A DNA stretch of 64,000 nt. It comes from Phallus indusiatus. Its lineage: Eukaryota > Basidiomycota > Agaricomycetes > Phallales > Phallaceae. Shown here piece by piece: positions 57,043 through 64,000 of the stretch. Each line of letters opens with the position of its first letter. The stretch's first letter is position 1. Under the pieces are notes generated by a model that saw only the letters and a program-made list of their open reading frames with translations, searched no databases and was not told where the DNA came from. Location: contig JAQFWX010000003.1 in assembly GCA_027605045.1 (NCBI GenBank), forward strand, positions 2,294,001 through 2,358,000, written 5' to 3'. Made by a program: the position numbers and the translations under genes.

Positions 57043-58165
57043 ATAAAGAGCGCTCTTGCGAGGCTCACCAAAAGGTCCTGGGGAAACAACATGAGCCGAC
57101 AGCTCATTTCAGAACTGACGACCGGCAGGGGATTTTGTCCTCTCAGACCGTGCAAGGGAACTACCCTTACACGCCACGGCCCACTCTGCAAAACAGAGCT
57201 TCCCGTTCCCCTACTGGTGCTTCGTTTGACAACCGGAGTTGCCGTACGGATCCGCTACCAATAAGAGTCCACTGCCTTGCCACACCCACTAATCTTAGTG
57301 GTAAATATTGAGCGTATCCGGGGCAGTATTGTAATTTAATGTATGCGGCTCTCTGGCCTTTAATATATGGAGACTTACCACCGGACAGCTTTTCGAGACT
57401 TTTCTCTGATGTGACTAAACACCGTCCTGTGCCAGATGACCTGACGGTCAAACTAGAGGAGGCTGAGGGTGTCCTGCGATCATGTTGACCTCGGATGGTT
57501 TTTAAAAACGATTTCCCTCTATTATTTTCGCCTATGCTGCCTGTTATTAGGAGCGCCCTTTTACGGATTGGCTAATTTGTTTTTAAGAAAAAGGTCCAAC
57601 AAGCGCAGCTACTGCCACTTCCAACCTCCCTTACTACAGGAGGACTTGTCAGAACAGAGCGCAACCGAAGCTACTGTGAACCATAAAGGACTCTGCAGGT
57701 TTATAGTCTCTTCCCACCCACCAAGTGTAGCCCAAGGGCCTCGAAGGAAGCGACTGTAAATTTGGGGAGCCGGCGTCTGCCTGAACCCCAACGAAAGTGA
57801 GCGCAGCTAGTGCCACTTCAAGTCTCCTTTACCAAGGGAGAACTCCTTCCATTTTTCGAAACAGAGTGTAACTAGCGTTACTGTGAATCTCCTTTACCAA
57901 GGGAGAGCTCTGCACGAGATTTATAGTCCGGTTACCAGACTCTGAGGAGCGCAGCTAACACCACTTCAATTGCCCTCACCAGTGGCAAACTCACTCAGGC
58001 GACGGGCCATCGTCTTCCCAGGCTTAGTTTTCATGAATGTACACACTCTGAGGTGTGTTTTACGTTGTGAAATAAAGTCTTTTCCTTTCCGCAAAAGTCC
58101 CCAGCAGCTTTCGGCGAACCTCGGCTAACTGAGAACATGGTGGTACGGATCAAGGAGCCCCCCCC
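57043..58165 (-). repeat. Retroposon leader with imperfect tandem repeats
   Basis: At least three related units (about 57600-57690, 57795-57925, 57950-58010) share GCGCAGCTA, a CACTTC motif, an inverted CTCCTTTACCAAGGGAGA-type motif and GTTACTGTGAA. Such arrays in LINE 5' ends often act as promoters. No coding potential seen. Confidence 0.6.
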
Positions 58166-58182
58166 ATGTAAACCCATCTTTG
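58166..58182 (+). repeat. Target site duplication, right
   Basis: Second copy of ATGTAAACCCATCTTTG; SET gene A resumes in frame directly after it. Confidence 0.95.
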
Positions 58183-58647
58183 CCCCAGGCCGAACGCCAA
58201 TCTGCCCTTCAGGGTATTTACAAATTCAAATGCAAATGCCCATACTGCGTAAACTCCTCGCAGATTTCGCGTCTCAGCCGTGGACCCTCGATTCCCGACC
58301 TCACATTCATATATAAACTCCTCAGTGAACAAGGAATCAAAGAATCTCGCTATCTAGGTCGACAATACGCTGAATCTCTTTTAAACGCTTCCACGAACAT
58401 GTTGATAACTATCGCAAATGAAGGCATGGAGTCCGTTGCCTCTCCGGCTATCTACGTGTGTCTGATGAAGTTATCGGGAGCTTTGGGGGATAAGAAAAGG
58501 TTCAAAGAGTGGGGTTTTAAGGCGATATTGTCTTGTGTGGATTCTATCGAGTTTGAAGGTAAAAGGTTTGGGCGTGAAGTCGAGCAGTGGATTGAATGGG
58601 TGAGAGCTCCTGAGGAGAGGTTTCCTCAGTGGGGCCAATATCAGTGA

Positions 58648-59412
58648 AGTTACGACATTCTCAGGTATATCATGACGTTTGAGATGGTAAATTATGTTGA
58701 GATAATGTTGTGGGAGGAGCATAGCGCTCGTTGGAGCCTACGGTCCTCTGTTCATGTCCAATGCCCACTTTGTTCGTTTGTCTTATTATTCTCCTTTCTC
58801 TCTTCGTTTCCTTTATCTTCCCACCTTCCCTTAATCCCCGCTTCTTTAGACTAGTCTATTCTGTTTTTAATCCGTCCGTCATTTCTAGATTATTATTATA
58901 TCATCGTATAATATTCAAGCTCCCCTGTCTTAGACAACGATCTAAACGAGTAACGCGAGCACAGTGGTGAACGATGCGCCCACATCAGCAACTGTGATCT
59001 AGTCCCAAATCTACCGGCTTTGGACACCGGTCAGCTTGGGGAATACGACATTGGACACGCTGTAACTTTTCCCAGAGGACCCAGCCCATGAATGCGATAC
59101 GCAACGTGTTCAACACGCGTTACTGTCAAATCATGAATGTGATGTTCTGCGGCCATGTGGCTCCCCTCATCATCCAATCAGGATGCCGCAACTCATCTTC
59201 ATTTATTACTTAACTATCATCTCGTTGTTTTTATGTCGGTGAAGGCGGTCCGGGAGAGAGGTTTCTGTGCTTATTACTAGTGAGCTAGTGACCACTGGCG
59301 GCTAACGTTACAGTTGCAAAGGGCGTTTCAAATTTCGCGGAACGGGGCTCGCACTTTCTTTTCCTCTGTATCTTTCGCTGCCTCTCGTCAGTTCTTCCTT
59401 AAACTCAATCTC
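58648..59412. promoter_or_regulatory. Intergenic region with shared SET-gene upstream block
   Basis: Bases about 59107-59250 align with 60708-60835 and 62405-62545. Common parts are CAACACGCG, TGATGTT-type, CATCATCCAATCA, CTTCATTTATT and TATAATCTCGTCGTTTT-type sequence. As all three lie at similar distances upstream of paralogous genes, they are probable core promoters copied with the genes. CCAATCA could be a CCAAT-box. Confidence 0.55.
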
Positions 59413-60627
59413 ATGCTCCGAACAAAAGCTGATGAATTGGCTGCTCTCAAAAGATCCCTCCCACCAGAATGTCTAGAAGATTATAGTATCATATTCGATG
59501 GACCTAGTCCACAACATCTCTTATTTACAGAAATTCCTTATTTTGACCACAACAACAGCAAGAAAGTTATCGTTTGCGCGGTGTACAACGTGGTACACAA
59601 AACACTCCCTTCATCACTTCCTACCTTATTACCTCCCCCGCCTCCAGCTTACGAGTTGCGCGACATTCCGGGAAAAGGAAAAGGCCTGATTGCAACACGA
59701 GATATTGCTCTCAATGAACTTGTCATAGTCGAACGGCCCGTCATGTTATTTCCTCTGGTAATGAGCGACATAGGTTCCGCCGTGAAGGTCGAGGATTTCC
59801 AAACACACGCAAAGCGAATGATGAATCGCGAGGATTGGATCAAGTTTAACGATCTATCGGATGTGCAAACTAAATACGTTTCCAGCTTCGATGGAATTAG
59901 AAACACCAACGCGTTCGATATCCGAGATTTGCAGACAGGGAAGGAGGATTATAGTGGTATTTTTCTCGAGCAGTCGCGTCTAAACCATAGGTATCTTGTC
60001 ATTATTTATCTTATTATTACACAATGGTTCATTGACGGATTATTATTCCTCAGCTGCGGTCCCAATCTGAGAGGTAGATGGGACCCCCACCTCTTCACCT
60101 TGTCCGTTCAAGCCGCCCGCCCAATTCATGCAGGTCAAGAACTAACTGTCTCATATCTGAGCATATTTTCACCCTACGCCGATCGCCAGTCCACACTTCG
60201 GGATGTTTACAAATTTAAATGCAAATGCCCATGTTGCGTCAAATCATCTCCTACCTCCGATTTCAATCGCCAACTCTCGTTGCCAGACATCACACGCTCC
60301 ATCTTTGATTTGAAATATAATCTCTTAAACAGGCGTCCACAGGCGATAGAACTCCGGAACAATTTGATTGGCAGGTTGGTCACCATCACGAAGGAGGGTG
60401 TTGAGTCTGTTGCCGCTCCAATTGTTTACGTGTGTCTGATGAAAATATCGGGAATTATGGGCGATAAAAAAGAGTTCATAAAGTGGGGTTTCAAGGCGAT
60501 ACTGTCTTCTGTGAGTTACACCGAACGCGCAGGTGGAAAGATGTACAGTGAGGTCGAGACGTGGATTGATTGGATGAGAGATCCCGAGAAGACGTTTCCC
60601 GAGTGGGGTAGATATAAATACCGCTAA
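59413..60627 (+). CDS. SMYD-like SET-domain protein B
   Basis: Exons 59413..59990 and 60054..60627 give 383 aa; the 63-bp intron is in frame without a stop. The frame is open further upstream, but ATG 59413 matches the start of paralogue C. SET parts: YELRDIPGKGKGLIATRDI (about residue 77), ERPVMLFP, NHR-SCGPNL at the splice junction, GQELTVSY, then CKCPCC and the C-terminal helical region ending WIDWMRDPEKTFPEWGRY. The predicted role is protein-lysine methylation. It lacks a MYND finger. It appears intact. Confidence 0.88.
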   Translation: MLRTKADELAALKRSLPPECLEDYSIIFDGPSPQHLLFTEIPYFDHNNSKKVIVCAVYNVVHKTLPSSLPTLLPPPPPAYELRDIPGKGKGLIATRDIALNELVIVERPVMLFPLVMSDIGSAVKVEDFQTHAKRMMNREDWIKFNDLSDVQTKYVSSFDGIRNTNAFDIRDLQTGKEDYSGIFLEQSRLNHRYLVIIYLIITQWFIDGLLFLSCGPNLRGRWDPHLFTLSVQAARPIHAGQELTVSYLSIFSPYADRQSTLRDVYKFKCKCPCCVKSSPTSDFNRQLSLPDITRSIFDLKYNLLNRRPQAIELRNNLIGRLVTITKEGVESVAAPIVYVCLMKISGIMGDKKEFIKWGFKAILSSVSYTERAGGKMYSEVETWIDWMRDPEKTFPEWGRYKYR

Positions 60628-60975
60628 CCGTGGTTTTTGTTCTTCGAAGATTCAGGTAATGATCATGCACTTAACGAGACTTTGTGCAAGGCTGTTTACG
60701 CGTCATCGGTCGACACGCGATGTTGTTGAATGTGAACGTGTAGCTCCTCCATGATCATCGTCCAACCATCGGCTGCAATTGACCTTCAGTTAGAATTTCA
60801 AACTATAATCTTGTCGTTTTAGTAGCGGAGATCCTTGTCCCTTTTTTCACAATTATGTAGACCATGATGCCCGTGGCAAGCCCGTAGTTGCGGATGGTGT
60901 TTACATAACCCACTGACGCTCGAGCCTCGTTCTTTCTTTTTTCTCTGTTGAATTTATTTCTTCCAACCTGATCGC
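60628..60975. promoter_or_regulatory. Intergenic region with shared SET-gene upstream block
   Basis: Bases about 60708-60835 are the second copy of the shared block (CGACACGCGATGTTG ... CATCGTCCAACCAT ... CTATAATCTTGTCGTTTT). It starts about 270 bp upstream of gene C. Confidence 0.55.
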
Positions 60976-62249
60976 ATGTTCAAAGTAAAACCTGTCGATT
61001 TATCCGCTTACAAAAAATCTCTCCCACCTGAATGCCTGAAAGACTATGCTATTATATTCGACGGTCCTAGTCCGCAATATACCGAATTTTCCGAGATCCC
61101 TTATCTTGATCACAACAACAACAAAAAAATCATCGTTAGTGCGGTGTATAACGTGTTACACAAGACGCTTCCTTCGTCGCTTTCTACTTTATTACCTCCC
61201 CCACCTGCAGCTTATGAATTGCGCGACATTCCAGGAAAAGGAAAAGGCTTGATTGCAACTCGGGATATTGCCTTCGGTGAACTCGTTATAGTTGAACGGC
61301 CCGTCCTGTTATGCCCTTTCCTGATGGACGACGTCACTTCCGTCGTGAATTTCCAAATACACGCGAGGCTGTCGATGAAGCGGGAAGATTGGATCAAGTT
61401 CAATGATCTGGTGAATGTGCAAAATACCAACTTCACTAGATTTGATGGAATCAGAAGAACAAACGCGTTCGCTATCGATTTGCAGAAAGGGAAGGAGGGC
61501 TATAGTGGTATTTTCCTCGAGCAATCGCGTCTAAATCACAGGTATCCCCGACATCATCGACTTTATATATCTGACGCATGTCATCCACTGATTGATTTTC
61601 CGATTCTTTTTTCTTTCTCAGTTGCGGTCCCAATTTGAGGAGTACATGGGATCCCTACCTCTTCACCTTGTCGGTTCAAGCGGCCTGCCCAATCCGCGCA
61701 GGCGAAGAACTAACCATCTCATACGTAACCTTATCTTCACCCTACACCGACCGCCAAAACATCCTTCAAAAAGTTTATAAATTCACATGCAAATGCCCAT
61801 GCTGCGTCAAACCACTTCCAACTTCCGATTCCAACCGCCAATCTTTGATACCAGATGTCACATACACCGTCTTCGAAGCGACATATGATCTCCTCACCAC
61901 GCCCGATGTACCTCGTCACACTCTTCTTCCAATGGTTATAGAACTCCGGAGCACTTTGCTTGGTATGCTGGCCACCAGCAAGAAGGAATGCATCGACTCC
62001 GTTGCTGCTCCAATTATTTACGTGTGTTTGATGAAACTGTCGGGAATTATGGGCGATAAAAAAGAGTTTCATGAATGGGGTTTCAAGGCGATACTCTGTC
62101 CAGTGAATTACACCGAACACGCAGGTGGAAAGATGTACTCTGAGCTTGAGCTGTGGATTGATTGCATGAGAGATCCCGAGAAGAAGTTTCCTGAGTGGGG
62201 TTTATACCAACAAAGTTTACCATGTCTGTTCTTCAGGATTTATCATTGA
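60976..62249 (+). CDS. SMYD-like SET-domain protein C
   Basis: Exons 60976..61541 and 61622..62249 give 397 aa. It has the same layout and intron position as B: GKGKGLIATRDIAFGELVIV, SRLNHR-SCGPNL, GEELTISY and CKCPCC. The C-terminus runs past the usual WGLY end by about 15 residues (QQSLPCLFFRIYH), probably because the ancestral stop was lost. No frameshift is seen. Confidence 0.88.
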
Positions 62250-62653
62250 AATTTGTAGGAAGAACTGACATTTTCATGTAGCGTTAAATGCATTCATTCA
62301 TGAATAGGGTTTTAATCTCCGCGCGATAAAAGTTCAAGATTTTACACCCGGATACAAGACGAGGGTTAAACGTAGGCACGTAGTACTTTTACGATCACAA
62401 GTGCAGTTCAACACGCGATGTTGTCGCATGTGGTGTTTTGTGGACGTGTCGCTTCGCATCGTCCAATCATCTCGCTGCCAATACATCTTCAGTTATTTCT
62501 TTACTATAATCTCATCGTTTTACGTTTGCAAAAGCGGAGATCGTGTGCTTTCTCTTCGATCTTTGTCCGACATGTCCCGCCTTTACATAACCCACTGACG
62601 CTCGTTTTTTCTTTTCCTTTGTTTCTTTCGTTCCTCCAGGCTGCAATCTGATT
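62250..62653. promoter_or_regulatory. Intergenic region with shared SET-gene upstream block
   Basis: Bases about 62405-62545 are the third copy of the shared block (CAACACGCGATGTTG ... CATCGTCCAATCAT ... CTATAATCTCATCGTTTT), about 110-250 bp before gene D. Confidence 0.55.
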
Positions 62654-63827
62654 ATGTTCGGAACAAGATTACAAGAGGACCATGCTATCATATTCGGGGG
62701 ACCCAATCCGCAACATCTCGTATTCACACAGATTCATTACTTCGATCACAACAACAACAAGAAAGCCGTCGTTGGCGCGGTGTACAGCGTGGTAAACAAG
62801 ACGCTCCCTTCGCTGCTTCCTACCTTATTATCTCCCCCGCCTCCAGCTTACAAGTTGCGCGACATTCCAGGGAAAGGAAAAGGATTGATTGCAATTCGAG
62901 ATATTGCTCTTGGTGAACTCGTCATAGTCGAACGGCCTGTCCTTTTGTTCCCTCGGTTGATGGACAGCGCGGGTACCGTATTTGAATTCCGGAAATACGC
63001 AGAGCGATCGATGAATCATGAAGATTGGATCAAGTTTAATGATTTAGCGAACGTACAGAGTACCTACATCTCCAAATTCAGTGGAATTAGAAACACGAAC
63101 GCGTTCGGTATTGATTTGCAGAAAGGGATGGAAGGGTATAGTGCTGTTTTTCTCGAACAGTCACGTCTAAACCATAGGTATCTTGTCATCCTATGCCTTA
63201 TATTTAACTTTATTAATCTTTTATAGCTGCGGTCCCAATTTGAGAAGCACATGGAATCCTTACCTCTTTACCTTGTCGGCTCAAGCTGCCCGCCCAATTC
63301 GTGCAGGCCAAGAACTAACCATCTCATACGTCGACTTATTTTCACCCCGCTCCGAACGTCAAACCATCCTTCAGAATATCTACAAATTCGAATGCAAATG
63401 CCCATACTGTGTTGAATATTCACCAATCTCCGATTGCCGCCGCATAGCTTTGATGCCAGATATCGCATTCGCTCACTTTAATTCGATATATAATTCCCTC
63501 ATCGATCCAGAACGTGAAATACCTCGTCGGACCGGTCGTCAAGAAGCCAACCAACTCCGGAACACTTTGATCGACGTACTGGGACTCGGCATTACGAAGG
63601 AAGGCATCGAATCAGTTGCCGCTCCAATTTTCTACGTGTGTTTGATGAAGCTATCGGGAATCCTGGGAGATAAGAAAGGGTTTAAAGAGTGGGGTTTTAG
63701 GGCGATACTGTCTCCTGTAAATTTCACCGAGTATGGAAGGGAAGGAACGTATCGTGAAGTCGAGCAGTGGATTGATTGGGTGAAAAGCCCTGAGAAGAAA
63801 TTTCCAGAGTGGGGTCGATATAAATAA
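62654..63827 (+). CDS. SMYD-like SET-domain protein D
   Basis: Exons 62654..63177 and 63227..63827 give 374 aa. The N-terminus lacks about 15 residues found in B and C (the ALKRSLPPECL-type stretch), otherwise the layout is the same: GKGKGLIAIRDIALGELVIV, SRLNHR-SCGPNL, GQELTISY and CKCPYC. It ends WIDWVKSPEKKFPEWGRYK like B. It appears intact. Confidence 0.88.
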
Positions 63828-64000
63828 TGAAGTTTACGATGTTTAGTTTGAAAGTGTATGAAACCAAAAGCACAGATATCTTCGCCTTCACGAACATTAA
63901 AACTATGAGGAAATTTTAGTTACACAATATAAGACGGATACGTTTGCAACTTGAAGATACAACAATTCGACGGCATTGCGCATTGAAAGTTGGTTGCTTT
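63828..64000. other. 3' flank of SET gene D
   Basis: Short AT-rich flank to the window end; no feature recognised. Confidence 0.3.

Larger units (their letters stand above)
54840..58165 (-). mobile_element. Non-LTR retroposon with RNase H ORF and no recognisable RT
   Basis: Read on the minus strand, the element is 3326 bp. It starts with a run of Gs (GGGGGGGCTCC) and has about 1.1 kb of non-coding leader with imperfect tandem repeats. One ORF (57042-55036) and about 180 bp of 3' UTR follow. It ends in about 19 As (54840-54858 as Ts). Identical 17-bp target duplications bound it, the mark of target-primed reverse transcription. It sits inside exon 2 of SET gene A. Confidence 0.9.
54088..58647 (+). 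pseudogene. SMYD-like SET-domain gene A, split by a retroposon
   Basis: Exon 1 is 54088..54662. Exon 2 is 54722..54839 and resumes at 58183..58647. Without the insertion the coding length fits 385 aa. SET motifs: GKGKGLIAVRDI, ERPILIYPR, SRVNHR-CGPN (across the intron) and GQELTISY. The post-SET cysteines CKCPYC follow, then a helical tail (VYVCLMKLSGALGDKK). SET proteins of this type methylate lysines; the substrate here is unknown. The inserted 3.3-kb element should prevent a normal product unless it is spliced out. The rest of the gene has no stop or frameshift, so the insertion looks recent. Confidence 0.88.

Overview
The window is chromosomal DNA of a mushroom-forming basidiomycete (Agaricomycetes type). 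The evidence is the density of short (48-80 bp) GT-AG introns, DUF6535 and HET-domain proteins, a GH131-CBM1 secreted enzyme relic, Clp1-like relics, and chromodomain Ty3/gypsy and copia elements. No tRNA, rRNA or CRISPR structure was seen. All exon models were built by hand from splice motifs, reading phase and family knowledge.

Bases 1-17,500 are a nest of retroelements. A Ty3/gypsy element (pol 1-3078, three frameshifts) carries an antisense spliced gene with a Zn(II)2Cys6 motif (3319-4737) and ends in a 579-bp LTR (5099-5677). A second LTR of that family lies inverted at 15043-16856 and is split by another LTR-like insert (15540-16761) with a 5-bp target duplication. A copia element (LTR 14940-15042, gag 13873-14748) abuts it. 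Its gag is cut by a minus-strand gypsy element (about 5850-13877). That element is saturated with short perfect inverted repeats, in coding and non-coding parts alike, and I regard this as the most unusual feature of the window.

Bases 16.9-26 kb are decayed: a LINE 3' end, a block duplicated from 30.4-31.1 kb, three Clp1-like relics, a GH131-CBM1 pseudogene and one intact five-exon gene of unknown function.

Bases 27-52.7 kb are gene-rich: a DUF6535 membrane protein, a SET pseudogene, 3-hydroxyanthranilate dioxygenase (BNA1), a purine-cytosine permease, cyanase, SDHAF3, a HET protein, a membrane protein, a Nim1/Gin4-type kinase, two unknown proteins and an ABHD11/Imo32-type hydrolase. Permease, cyanase and BNA1 lie within 4.1 kb and all touch small nitrogen compounds or NAD synthesis, though nothing shows co-regulation.

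Bases 54-64 kb are a tandem array of four SMYD-like SET genes with one shared intron. The first is split by a 3.3-kb retroposon with a 17-bp target duplication and a poly(A) tail. The retroposon's only long ORF has RNase H but no recognisable reverse transcriptase. The other three share upstream sequence and look intact.
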